A DNA stretch of 64,000 bases from contig JARKIP010000035.1 in NCBI GenBank assembly GCA_029990175.1, positions 42,422,001 through 42,486,000 of the forward strand, in the 5' to 3' direction. Of this stretch, positions 31,780 through 43,360 are shown one piece after another. The notes under the pieces were generated by a model. The model saw nothing but the letters and a program-made list of their open reading frames with translations. It was not told where the DNA came from and did no database searches. The position numbers were made by a program, and so were the translations under genes. This DNA is from Petunia secreta (taxonomy: Eukaryota; Streptophyta; Magnoliopsida; Solanales; Solanaceae). Each line of letters opens with the position of its first letter. Position 1 is the first letter of the stretch.

Positions 31780-34700
31780 TCAAGGCTTCATTTTCCCGTC
31801 GAAAATATAAACGGCAAAACGTCGCCTCCACCGATCAGCCTCGTTGTCACAAATTTTGTTCATGGAGGTGTTTGTAATGAGATGCTCAATGTACATCAAC
31901 GCGAACACTCCACAGGATTGCCCTGTTAGATTTTGTGGACAAAGTGATCTTGGCACTCTCTCAAACGACCACATGTCTCCTTCATTACACATCAGATCCA
32001 ATTCTTTGAATAGCTTAGAATTTCTGACATAGATCGGGAACATGTACAGAATGGGAACAATTATTGGCAAGAACTTTTCATCATCATTAACACCATGATT
32101 GCAATCATACACCCAAACCTTCGCTTCAACCATGTCAAACACCACCAACACGTAGTGATTGTCGTTGATGTTGAAGACGGTGAAGATCCTCTTAGCACCG
32201 GCCCAACACCTACCCGCTGGGTAGGGTAGCTTTCCATGTGCATACTCCAGATAATCATCATCAAACTGATAATCCTTCAACACTTTGTCAAGCGGTAGCT
32301 GTTTGTCTTTCGCATCTGCTTCCAGTTGGTAGTACCGTTTTTTCATGTTTGTCAAGAATGCCATATCCAAAATGAGGTCACTTTGATCGTAATGATAGGG
32401 GTAATTCAAATGCCTCTCCCGCATCATTGTCAGCACAGCTTCAACATACTGCAGAACATATAAGAGAGACAAAAAATAATTGGAGTGTAAGTGAGTGGTG
32501 AAAGGAAAGGTCTGTCTTTCCGAACATCATTCCATGTTCGGAACGACTGTGTGATGTTGTTCCAAGCATACTGATGATGTTCCGAACACAATTAGAATGT
32601 TCCCTACAACGATGTGAAGTTCAGAAAATCATTCAAAAATAAACTTACAATGTCCCACATCCATTGTGTCTTGTCCACCAGTTCTTTGAAATCTAGGTAA
32701 TTCATCGGCAATCCAAGAAAAACATCTTTTTGTTTCTTCCTCTTTTTGATAAATGTGCTCAACGCCAAAACTTTTTTCCGCTTCAATGGCTTGTAAATAT
32801 CCACTGGCAGCCTCGGACAAACTTCTTCCTGCTTCTTCTCCTCTTCTGTTTGTGGTGATTTCACAGCCTTTGCAGGTTTTACAATAGTTTTGCTCTTCAA
32901 CTGCTCAATCGTCTCCTTCACGGCCGCGATCTCCATCACCATGCCTTTACGCCAATCGTCGCACTCTTTGCAATTGCAACTGCTACATTTGGGGATGTCG
33001 AATCCATCACCACCAGAAGAATCACCTTTGATTTGCTCAGAAGCACCATCCTTTGTCTCGTAAGGCACGATCTGTTGCTCATAAGCCACCATCCTTTTCT
33101 CATAAGCCACGATCTTTTCATAATAAGCAACCATCTTTTGATCGTAAGCCAAAATCTTTTGCTCCATTGCTTCCCTCCATCCGCTGCATTCACCACATTT
33201 GCAGCCTCTGCAATTGGAGCTCCTCTTCACTATACCAACTTCAGTGATACCGGCAACTTCAAACTCACCGCGAACTACATCACCATCACCTTTGTTTCCA
33301 ACGTCAATATTTACATCTTGCAGGCCACCAATTCCCTCTTCCTTGTATTCACCATCACTTCCAAACATCGTCGTTTCTGGGGCTTCCATAGCTTTAATTT
33401 CTATCACTTGTCTTGGAGGGGTTGCAGGATTGTTGTTGAAGATACAAATTGTAGTGCCACCAACAAGGCCAATGGTGCAAGCATCCTCAAACACTTTACA
33501 AAAACGATCTATTGTGTCGTCCTCTAAGTCATCAAATGGCATGAGGTCTAGAAAGTAATCCATGTCCAGCTCTTCATCGGTAGGAATGAGGAAAGGGTGA
33601 ACAACCTGTTAATATACCCAACAACATTAAATAAATATCAACTAAATTTTAAGAATCTTTTAATGTTGTTTGGAACAAAGTCTTGTTGTTCGAAAACATC
33701 GGAAAAGGATGTTCCGAACATTGTTGACTGTAGAAGTTGAGGGTTCTTCATTAAGATGTTCCGAACATCAATTAGAAATATCTCAGCAACAACGAGGTTG
33801 TTCCAAACATTACATAACATATATGGAAAACGGAATACTTACAGGAACATCTTGTTGGTCAAACAACCTGTCCGTATCTCTTTCACAAATTTCAGTAAGA
33901 CTGTTTATGATCCTTGGGATTGTTTTTTCTTTTGGCAAATCCTTTGGTCTCAAGGCAGGAATGGCTTCATGAGCCCAGGCCATGAATGCCCATGGAAAGC
34001 CATAAAGATTGTAAGTCTGGCTTCCTTCTGCACGAGGTTCCATTGGCTTGATCAGATATTCCATTGTTAATTCAAAACTCATCCTACCCCAAGGATAACG
34101 CTGGAATTCTGCAAGATCCGCGGACAAGCACACCACCCATTCCTTTATTCCATATTTGGAATCCCTCGCACACAGAATAGTATGAACAAACCAAGCCATG
34201 CACAGATTTAAATACCACTTCTTGGGACAGGTTCTAGAACATACCAACTCAAGCAAGTCACCAGACTTCACAGCTTGCTTTTTCTTCGGCTGTTTTTGTT
34301 TTTTGGGCTTGTTGAACTTCCTCTTTGCGGGTGAAGGTGAGGGTGAGGGTGAAGGTGAGGCTGAGGGTGACTCCTCCTCCTTCTTCTTCCCCTTCCGCTT
34401 CCTACTACCCTTCTCCTTCTCCTCCTTTTTCTTCTCCTCCTTTCCCTTTATCTCTTTCTCCTTCTCCTTCCTCTTTTTCTCCTGGAAATAATCAACAACA
34501 AACTTCCACAATTCCTTCCCCTTTTCATTCATTTTATCCATGTACTCTTTACTTGGATAGGGCCCACAGTTTAGCCCTGTCATTAGTGCAAACTCGGATA
34601 GGCCAAAACGTGCTGGCAATCCATTGAAGGATATCCAAACCTCTTTCTTCTTCTTGCAAATAATCCTTCGCATGAGGAGGTTATGCACCAACTTGGTGCC

Positions 34701-35901
34701 AAACAGTGGATATTCCGGTAATTGCAAGAAAGGACCGAAACAGCTATTGGCAAATCCCCTTCTCACCTACAATTTTTTCAGTACCTCATTGAACTGTATC
34801 ATACCCCTAGCCAACAAAGAACGAACAGTAATCTTCCCATTAAAAGGTTCATTGTTGGTCAGGAAGGTCTTGAAGAGACCCTCAACGTTACTCTTGAAAG
34901 TAGCATGACCAACGTCTTCATACTGCACATAATTTTAGCATAAAATTAATAAAATGAATCACAATGATAGTAAATTAATAAATGTTTGGAACATGAGTAT
35001 GCTGAGGTTCTGAACGACAGTTGCTACTGTTGGGAACAATATGTACCGTGTTCCGAACGAGAGCTACCAGCCTTAATGTTGATGTTGGGAACGTACAAAA
35101 TGTCGTGTAGAACATCAACATTGGTGTTCCGAACAATACGCGTTTCAATTCAACTATTACCTGGTCTTCCTCCAGTTTCAATCCAGATGTTCCTTCAGCA
35201 GTTTCCTTCTCTTCACCTGCTTCCTCTTCAACATTTCCACCAGCATTATTTACAGCTTCCCCATCTATTTTAACTCTTTTTTCAAGATCCTTCAGAAAGT
35301 TGCTTTTTAAAATTACATCCTCCGTCTCTCTTCTACTTCTTTTGCTGCTTCTTGGACTCTCCCCTGTTTTATCTGCTTCCCCCTCTACTTCTTCTCCTGT
35401 TTCTCTACTTAAATCATCAGCCTCTACATTTTTTTTACCACCATCTTCCTCTTCCTTTTCGGCATCACCATCTTCCACTCCAGTCCTCAAAAAATCACTT
35501 TTTAACAGTTCATCAATACCGGCGTCATCTAAATCCACCCTTCTTTCACCCTCATCTGCAGCCCTCTCCAAATCCTCCCCACCTTTACTTAGATCATAAC
35601 TTGGTGCTGGACTTTGGCTTTCCTCTTGTTTATCACCTTTGTTCCGTGGACCTGCTTCTTCTCCTTGGCTACATTCGTCACTCTCCACAACTAATTTTCT
35701 TTTAGTGGGTTTAGTAGTTCTTGGGCGTTTAGGAGTAGGTTCTAAATCTGTTGGAGTACGTTCCGAATCTGAAGTACTAGGCTTGTCAAGTTTCTTCTTC
35801 GGCGAAGGGCCCTTTTTCTTAGAAATCGCCTTCTTGGGAGTCTTTGTAGGCTGCTTCTTCTGCTCATCTTCATCTTTATTTCTCGGTCTTAAATTTACCA
35901 T
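31780..35901 (-). pseudogene. DUF1985-Ulp1 (C48 protease) gene, four coding exons, one in-frame stop
   Basis: Minus-strand exons 35161-35901, 33843-34922, 32649-33605 and 31780-32448. All introns are phase 0 with standard sites; total 1,149 codons. Exon 1 is a Lys/Glu/Pro-rich charged region. Exon 2 has a DUF1985-type segment (FGTKLVHNLLMRR, GLPARFGLSEFALMTGL), then a Lys/Glu tract and an SPSP repeat. Exon 3 has two C-x2-C-x-C-x2-C clusters around a heptad repeat of the VAYE type. Exon 4 is the Ulp1 peptidase: DNHYVLVVF (His near 1024), VYDCNHG (Asp near 1041), Gln near 1098 and QSCGVF (Cys near 1105), so the catalytic set is complete. A TAG at 34767-34769 falls in frame near codon 299; without it the gene would be intact. 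SUMO-type protease activity is known for Ulp1; the role in MULEs is unproven. Confidence 0.85.
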
Positions 35902-36470
35902 TTTTCTGCAAAGCAAAACAAGGGGATACTAAATTTAGTTACAGAAGAAAAACATGAACATCCTATTAGATGTTTAGAACCTTCAGCAACTATCGTGTTC
36001 GGAACATCAAGACACATAACAGCAATAACTTCAATTTGAAACTAAATAAAGCAGTGTTGGTTCCCAGAAAACCCTCAAAATTGTCACAATTTAACCAAAA
36101 AATGTAAACACCCTAAAAATTTCAGTTGAACATCGAAAATCCCCTTTGTAGTTCGGAACTACTTTACCCATTAAAACACATAATGCCATTCAATTTCAAC
36201 ACAATATTACACCTTTTGTACAAAAACAAACACTCAAATCATCGTTAATCACTGTCGACGAAAAAATTAAAATCTAAAACCAAGGTTCGACATTTACACC
36301 ACAGTTTAAATGAGAACGACATAGTTTACCTTTTACAATTGATACTTTGTTGTATTTGCTGGTCGGATTCCTTGAAAACACGGAGAATTTGGAGTGAAAA
36401 AGGAGATGAAATGTGAAGTTGGTTGAAAGAAAAGCCACGCGGGGAAGGGGAAAGGGGTTAACTGAAGAGT
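35902..36470 (-). promoter_or_regulatory. Leader, leader intron and promoter zone of the DUF1985-Ulp1 gene
   Basis: On the minus strand an acceptor CTTTGCAG ends four bases before the ATG at 35901, and a donor AAAAG|GTAAAC lies near 36329, giving a leader intron of about 420 bp. The intron contains dyads at 35997 and 36151. The leader exon and promoter would lie at about 36330-36470. The transposase gene has the same layout: leader intron, dyads inside it, acceptor just before the ATG. Confidence 0.6.
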
Positions 36471-36772
36471 GATGTTCCCAAGGTTTGAAATAATTATTAT
36501 GTATGTTTTAAGAAATACCCTCAAGTTTTAAAAGTGTTAATTTGGTCCATGATTAGTGTTAATCAGACTTAGAAATAAAAGAAAATGGAAATGAAAAGCC
36601 GAGACCCTTTTCTGCCAAAAAAGAGTTGGGCGGTTCTGGAACGCCACTTCTCACAAGTTACTTTTAACTTAACAATCTCATCTTATAAATTTCTTTTTTC
36701 AAACTACTCCAGGAATTTTAAAACATTCTCTAACAATGTAATTACACACAATTATTAACATTAACTATGTAA

Positions 36773-37389
36773 AGAGGAAAAAGGTCACTCTTAAGTGAGC
36801 TCTTCCTTGGTCGTTGTTCTTCCATATATTCATTTACCTTCTTCAATCCTTCATTGTGTATGATCAAGATACCACTAATCTTGAATCCCATATATTTAAT
36901 AAGCTCACTTCCATGGAATAAGTTAGTGGATGCCTGAATACATATATCCCAGTAGGACTTGTCAAAACAGGAAGTACAAAAATTTAGCTATCACCTAAAT
37001 ATCAGAAAAATAATTTATCACATATAAGTTAAACCTAGTTTGCAGCTTCTAGTTGCAAAAAGCTTATCTAATGCTATATTCTTACAAAGTGCTTGAGTTT
37101 AATTCTATATCCACTATTCACAATTATCGAACTTTCAACAAAAGATCTGGCTAATCGGGAGCTCAATTTAATTCTAGACAGTCATATGCTAATCGGGAGC
37201 TCAATTTTATTCTTTGAGAATAGTCGGATTCAGTAGTGAATCGCTTGACGTACAATACAATATAAGGAGGGGTATTTATAATAGTGGATATCCTGTCCTA
37301 ATTATGGTAAAATACAAAAACTAATAAGGCTCATGGGCGTATAAACTCAAGACGGTGGTTTATACGAAACCCTAACTAGGAGACTATAA
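36773..37389. other. AT-rich spacer
   Basis: No gene. A 25-bp direct repeat around GCTAATCGGGAGCTCAATTT occurs at about 37151 and 37189. A TATA-like TATTTATAATAG is near 37272. Confidence 0.5.
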
Positions 37390-37810
37390 TCCTAAGGCGG
37401 GAGGATGTATGCCTTGCGTCTTATGCCCGTACCACCTGAACGGCCGTAACTCATAGAACAAGCGTGTATCCATTGTGCCCGGTGACTAGTAGGATAAGTC
37501 TAGTCTCGTCAGCTGGACTCGTTTACCTGTAACAATTGGTGGTGTATGTTTTCCTAGACAGCCAATCCCCCCACTTTCTGAGTGCTGACGCAAGGAGTCA
37601 GGAAGTGAAAGCGGCATGAAAGATATCTCACTGACTCCTTAAAACCCGTAGTCTGTTTGACCAAGACTGATGCTTTATTCAAGAACTGCACGTGTCTTCA
37701 TCTGATTGGTTGATGTCGATTCCATGCACCTTTCCAAGAATTCTTTTTGCTGCGCCAAATCATTTCATATCTCAAGCCATAATTACGCTTGACCGTTTCA
37801 TGATCAGTTC
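37390..37810. repeat. Gypsy (Tat-like) terminal sequence, inverted relative to 62690-63160
   Basis: Read in reverse, 62690-63160 matches this stretch at several points in order: CCTAAGGCGG..GGATGTATGCCTTGCG, GGACTCGT, CCCCCCACTT.CTGAGTGCTGA, and GCCATAATTA. This ties the minus-strand element G1 and the plus-strand element G2 to one family, each with this segment beyond the 3' end of pol. Confidence 0.65.
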
Positions 37811-37825
37811 TTATCCCTTCCAACC

Positions 37826-38770
37826 TATAAATAAGGGCCTCGTGATAATGGTAGAATCACAAATCTTCTTCATAAAACTACTTCATCTTCTTCAAAGTTC
37901 CTTATGAAATAATAGTTCTTCTATCTTCAAAAATATTCGCCTTTGATCCTGGTTTCATATTCCAAGAAATACTCCTTCATTCTGAATGGATGGTGCATGA
38001 GAAAATTGTAAGGAATAGGCCATCTGCGGTTTTCTTCTTCCCTTTCTCCATCTGTGATTGGATGAATGGAGTCCGCCAAATCATGAAGTTTTGTCGGGAT
38101 CCTAATGATGTTCTTCGGAATGTCTTCTTTGTGGCATGTTCACTCATTACAGTGTGCTCTTCTTCTAACACAGCAGTTGTCGTGATATTCCTCTCGTCAT
38201 ACGGGGTCAAGACGCTTGCCCCTTTCAGCTGTCATGAGGCTTCTCCGCTAGGATTTTTCTGGTGCTCAAGTAGCCTCTTTGACGAAGTACGGTAGAAGCC
38301 TACTTGTATGACTCCGTTATATGGCAGGCAAGAGGACATAGTTCCGAGCCATGGGTAGATTAACGAGACACCAAGCTCTAACTCTGCTCATGTTTCGGGG
38401 TTGTCTCTTGGTTTGGCTGGTTCGGCTATATTGCTGTTGCAACACCATATCAGACGCTTGTTGTGGGATACCCAAGGAAGAGGCTCCCTTGTGGTAGGTT
38501 CCCAGCTCAAGCCTTCCTGTTTGTGATGAGTTCCCAAATATGCTTGAAGATCTGCGGGGCAGTGGACTCCTGTTTGGCCAACAAGGGTCGAAGTAGATCT
38601 TCTAATTTCTCTTCGAGTTCAATAGACGAAATGGTGGAAGGCTGTGTCCGGGTCTTGGTCACTTCAGAGGTCGTGCGGCGAAGGTTGCCCGAGCTGACAT
38701 ATCCCATGATGCCGGGAGAACTTCGAACTACTTAGCGGCTTGTAGCTACAATCCAGCTGAAGGATCTTCA
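37826..38770 (+). other. Possible antisense transcription unit of gypsy G1
   Basis: TATAAATA at 37826-37833 is followed by a CT-rich leader and open frames at 37990-38295 and 38463-38735, opposite to the element's pol. Element G2 has a matching arrangement (TATA near 62713, antisense frames to its left). Tat-lineage gypsy elements are known to carry an antisense ORF between pol and the 3' LTR. The frames here do not show a domain that I recognise. Confidence 0.35.
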
Positions 38771-39512
38771 GCCGTGCAGAATTCAAGAAGTTCGACAGTT
38801 TTAGCCTTTCTTTTCTATTTTTTTACAATTCTTATGAACAATATTGTATTCTGAAAGAACTAATTGTATATTATGAGCCTACGGGCTGTTGGTCATTAAT
38901 GAAAAGAATGTCCATTAAAGTTCTTATGCATACTTGTATGATTTAAGCAACATGTTTGGGTTCCTTTCTTGGCTAGTGTCTGTAAAAGACGGGTATGCGC
39001 ACTGAAGGGCGCTTAATTTGCGTCAGTAGTTGACGACTTATATTGTGCCTAAGATAGATGGTTTTTTTGCACCCACAATGGGGTGACTTTAGCACGTGCG
39101 GAAACTGACACTTCTGCGTTTCGATTCATAATATCGTTGCTTGTTTATTCGAGTATTTTAAGTCTTTCTAGCACTATGCGGGCGGGCATCCCCACCGGCA
39201 TGTAAGTGCAAATTTTGTTGAATTAAAATGAGTTCAACTTATGAATAATGCCTAGTGGACCACGTCTAAACGAGTAGTGTACTCTATTTTTGTAGCAAAA
39301 AGTGGGTGTATTACTTCAACTTAGGTCTGGCCGGAGCTATGAATAGTTGGATCGTAGATGGATCTGAATTGTAATTATAAAACTGACTAAGAAAAATAGT
39401 AGTTTTATTGATGGGGGGCGCGGAGCCTGAGCTGTTATGGGTGAAAACCCATAACATGAAAGACAAGTAGGTAAATACTGTAAAAAAAAAAAAAAAAAAC
39501 TAAAGACTTTAT
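38771..39512. other. Spacer within gypsy G1
   Basis: No supported ORF. A poly-A run (about 39482-39499) is the only distinct feature. Confidence 0.45.
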
Positions 39513-39747
39513 TTAAAGTAGATACTGAAAAGGATTATACTTCCATCGTTGATCAGAGGTGTCCGCCAGAACTGCTTCGTCTGAATATGCTGAACCTCGA
39601 GATGTAACTTGTGGACCGCAGACAATCCGATGGTATAAATCTCTGTTAATTAAAGAGTAGTGAACTGCCTGCCTCCTCAGCTGTCTACTTTCAGACTTGT
39701 CTTCGAGGAGTATTCCCCTGTCCAAGTAGCTGATCAATGTGCAGAGC
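39513..39747 (-). pseudogene. Gypsy G1 pol fragment before the integrase
   Basis: Minus-strand frame LISYLDRGILLEDKSESRQLRRQA...HYSLINRDLYHR resembles the linker and integrase N-terminal zone of Tat-type gypsy pol (usual form IISYL..G.LPEDK.EAR.LRR.A..Y.LI.G.LYRR). It ends in a stop near 39513 and is cut on its upstream side at 39747 by element E. Its upstream partner is at 54227. Confidence 0.7.
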
Positions 39748-40315
39748 TGTTGACACCTAATTTGTCCCTCCTATCTCAATAGCCATGATTCATACAAATT
39801 GCATTGAAAACCACATAATTACCCTACACTTACTCTTGTCCTGAGTCATTATCTCATGTACGTACACCAATTAGGCTATTTAAGAAACATTTGCACGAAC
39901 GATTGCATTTTTACAAAGCTTGCATATCTTATCAATATTTTTCACAATTATTTCTGTTTTAAGGAAGACACGCAAATTATTTGAAAACCTAATATATAGA
40001 TTTTATTAATTGTTTAGCCTTGGTAATTATTTTATCTTAAATTTTTTATTTTCATAAACATTTTACACAGTTTATACGCATTTATACACAGTATGTATGC
40101 CTTTATATACTATTTGTACGCTATATATACACCCACATATATACAGGTATGCATATACATCATCTCTAATTTTAACATCTCAATGCCTACGTGGCAAGAT
40201 CCTGGCCATCCACGCGATTGATCCAACGGCCAGGATCAAAACTTCCATTTTTATTCCCCAAACAAACCCCAAACCCTATTCCCCTTTTCTCATTTTCTCT
40301 CCCTCACCCGGTAAG

Positions 40316-40388
<73 letters not shown>

Positions 40389-43338
40389 CCCCCCCCCCGT
40401 TCCGGCCAATTTGGCCGGCAAATTTTAGGAAAAATGACATATTCGGGTTCTTCATTTCAACCGCTACAAAACCCATACCCTTTCGACAACATTCAAACGA
40501 GGTCAATTCTTAGCCCTCGTCGGCAGAGTCACCACCATCGGAAAATGCCTCCGACATGGTCCATGGTATTCTAAATAATGCTATCACCTGAAAAGGGGTA
40601 AGAAACCCCTCGCGCAAGATCAATTCACAACGGTTCAATTTGACCCGTCTCGAAACCTAAACCGGGTAACCCTTGTCTCATTTTTTATGTTTCTAAAGTT
40701 ATGTGTTACTATGCCTAAAAGTGCCTAGTTTTTCTGTGAATTAACATGTTCTTGTGTTACTTGCTAATTAATTGAGGTAGAATTACAATGACTACTAATT
40801 GTTGCTACGAACACTGATTTGGGTAAACATGCTCTTGCATTTATGTGTGTGATGCCTTCATAATTTTTTCCTTGAATCTTCTCTGTTAGTTTTAGACCTA
40901 GGGTAAGGGATAGTTTGGGGGTTTGATCTTGATCATTTATATTTCACAGTGTATTTGTCTCTTTGTTTTGACAAGATGCATAATTTTCATGATTACATGC
41001 TTGAAAACTTAAGTGGAGATTGATTTACATGATTAGAAGGATTTTGATTTGATATAATTTGAATCCTTTGATAGAAAACTTAAATGGAATTTTTTTTTTA
41101 CCGTTTGATAAAGTATCAATTAGGACCTGTTAGGAATCTGTTAAGCTAATCAACATATTCTGGGATTAAAATCAGTATGGAAAACTTTAGTACATTGAGT
41201 CTTGAATCTGGATGGTTTATTGGTCAAAGGAGGGAGGGGACTATACTTGTTAAGAGGCTTGATTTTCCTTAAGTTTAGGGATTGATTGACTTGTACTAGG
41301 AAAGAGTACCAAAATGGATCCTTCTTACTTTAGGAAACAATATTTTTTTGCCTATTTTTGTTATCACACGTGAGAACTAAAACCCAACCCCTTATGTATA
41401 TAAACTGGTTCCCCTCATTCACTCGGACACCAAGAAAAAATTGGAAAAGAACTCAAACATACACAGAGCACACTCTCTCCTTCTTCTGAATATTTCTCAC
41501 ATCAATTGGGAGTTGCCTGCTTCTTGTTACTTCTGCTCCTGCTCTTTGCAATCAACACTGTCCAAGATATTCTTTCTTGTGCTTGCTGCATTCCTTGACA
41601 AGGTATATTTTCTAGTTCTTTATCACTGGTGCCTGTACCACTTGCCTGCCTATGCTTGTTTCTTGCTTGCTCTCTCTTTGTTTATACTAGCCATACTTGT
41701 GTGAAACCTCATCATCCTATACTCTGATTTAGGGTTCCTGTTGGAGCTCCTGCTGACCCCTGAGTGCAACTTTAATTGGATGGCCCTAACAGGCCATACT
41801 ATCTTTGTTTAGTTGCAGATTTGGGACTTTCAAAAGTCCATCAGTTGTGCTATGCAGTGACTACTTAAAGCATAGTTAGTTAAGACCCTGGCTATGTTTG
41901 AATTCATAGGAGACAATCTACTTGCTTTTCTGCATACCTTTTTCCCCTTTAGAAACTGTCCCACTATGTATATTCAATAGGTTTCCTGTTTGTATGTGCT
42001 TAAAATAGGGTACACAGTTACTAGGCTGTGTGGATGGCCACCCAGGGGCGTTTCCTCATCTCTTTCCTTTTCTGTGATTGCATCATATGCTGAAACGAAG
42101 TCATGGCCTTTTTAAAAGTTAACTTGTTTGTGTTTTGAGGCTTGAAACATGATTTAATGGTAAAAGTTATACAGAACTTGATGGTTTTTCATGAGAAGCA
42201 TAATTTTAGTCGGCTAAACTTAGTTTAGAACAGCCTGCTACGTCTAAATCATCTTCGAAGCATAAACAAGGGTTATATATGTTTAAACTGCCTGAAAACA
42301 GACTATTTTTGCGAAGACTTGACTTTTTTTTAACATAATTAAGTCAGGCCCAAAACAGTTTTCAAATGGGGCCTTTTTATGTGCTAAACTGATTTTTTAC
42401 CAACATCAACCTCTTGTACACTAATCTAATAGTGTATAATGGGGTGTAAGTATTGGGGTCGCTTACACGCTTTATTATATGTATTTTTCTAAAGCTAAAA
42501 CTATTAAACTACTCATGTATTTGCATGTTTATACTTATAGCTATGTGCGATGGCCCCCCTTATTTGTATTTATGTGCTTTTGTGTAACCCACTTTTGAAA
42601 AATAGACCACTTGTCTATATCCTTTTCAAAACTGACCCCTAAACAAAAATAGTCATTAAGGTTAGGGCTCGACAATTAATGATGATCACATCGACCCTAA
42701 ATGGCTAATATTTTGTCTAAAAAACAACACCCATCCGGTTTTGACCAAAATCTGAAATTATTTAAAAAAGTGTCTATTTTTGCAAAACTACCTATTTGTG
42801 CGATATTGATTAAAAGGCTCAATTGCATAACTAAGCTGAATTGTTACACCTTTTTGTAGATTTAACCTTACTTCCGATTAGGCATTTGAATTAGAGGCCT
42901 TGAAACGCGATTAGGTGTTAAATAGGTCGTATATGTAAAACTTAAAGTCCATTTGTATGTGTGTTGTTTAAACTTGCATAGATAGACTTACCTTCACAAA
43001 TTAAATACGAAATTGATCCTTTAAGTTAGTATTGCGTATGATAGTGTTTATAACTTTGCAAAGACATCCCAAAATATAGACTCGGGCGGGAACCACCTTT
43101 CGTGGAACTTGGAGGAGCGCCTAACACCTTCTCCCCCCGAGTCATTTGGACTTCTTACCCGTTGAATCTCTTAAACCAGACTAGTATAATAATTAACTCG
43201 ACCTTAGACGCTTAGGTGGCCTAATACACCTTAGAAAACTATATTAGGTGGTGACTTCAACTATTGAACTATAACGAGTTACCCAGTCAAATCCAAAACC
43301 CGACTCGCTCCGAGTTGAGTCTAAAATCGGGTACGACA
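39748..43338 (+). repeat. 5' LTR of element E (3.59 kb)
   Basis: Very long LTR, typical of Ogre-type elements. A TATATAAA at 41397-41404 is the likely core promoter, and a CT-rich start region follows. A (CT)n tract with a C14 run lies at 40319-40399. The part from about 41446 to 43338 is about 90 percent or more similar by eye to 52330-54226. Open frames within it are short and not conserved. Confidence 0.85.
40319..40399. repeat. (CT)n microsatellite with poly-C
   Basis: About 33 CT units with one TT interruption, then about 14 C. It lies about 1 kb upstream of the LTR TATA box. The Ser/Leu-only frames across it are artefacts. Confidence 0.95.
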
Positions 43339-43342
43339 GAAT

Positions 43343-43360
43343 AGCGACTCCGCTAGGGAT
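43343..43360 (+). other. Primer-binding site of element E
   Basis: AGCGACTCCGCTAGGGAT lies a few bases after the LTR end. It is close to the TGGCGACTCCGCTGGGGA site common in Ogre/Tat-type gypsy elements, with decay at two or three positions. Confidence 0.75.

Larger units (their letters stand above)
22740..36170. repeat. Dispersed dyad GTTCNGAAC confined to non-coding parts of the MULE
   Basis: I count 22 exact GTTCCGAAC/GTTCGGAAC copies, starting at 22919, 23047, 24952, 26043, 26137, 26185, 27078, 27118, 27204, 29869, 29924, 30046, 30128, 30183, 32536, 32579, 33711, 33758, 35050, 35126, 35997 and 36151, plus dozens of one-mismatch forms. The extended form GATGTTCNGAACATC is a perfect 7+1+7 palindrome, for example at 29866, 30043 and 33755. 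Copies lie in leader introns, coding introns, promoters and spacers of both strands and avoid the exons. Chance would give far fewer than one exact 9-mer match in 14 kb. Confidence 0.9.
22334..36772. mobile_element. Large MULE-type DNA transposon with accessory genes (VANDAL/Kaonashi-like)
   Basis: The extent is inferred from three things. A 13-bp direct repeat ATTAACTATGTAA occurs at 22334-22346 and 36760-36772 and may include a target duplication of about 9-10 bp. The dispersed GTTCNGAAC dyad is present from about 22740 to 36160 and absent elsewhere in my reading. The genes form a known MULE set: MuDR-type transposase, GRF zinc-finger protein and DUF1985-Ulp1 protease. I see no long terminal inverted repeats, which fits the non-TIR MULE group. 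The exact ends remain uncertain. Confidence 0.7.

Noticed and set aside
33033..33558. Plus-strand ORFs of 119-164 codons
   Set aside because: They are shadows of exon 3 of the DUF1985-Ulp1 gene, whose heptad repeat makes the opposite strand open as well.
34198..34627. Plus-strand ORFs rich in Phe/Ser opposite the DUF1985-Ulp1 gene
   Set aside because: They are the complement of the Lys/Glu and Ser/Pro tracts of exon 2.
22740..36170. Heat-shock elements as an explanation of the GTTCNGAAC copies
   Set aside because: Heat-shock sites need TTC and GAA units at 5-bp intervals (TTCNNGAA). Here the half sites are one base apart with an extended GATGTTC arm, so spacing and arms differ.
40097..40574. 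Two plus-strand ORFs of 127-138 codons with Ser/Leu runs, and the minus-strand Arg/Glu ORF
   Set aside because: They are created by the (CT)n microsatellite inside the element E LTR.
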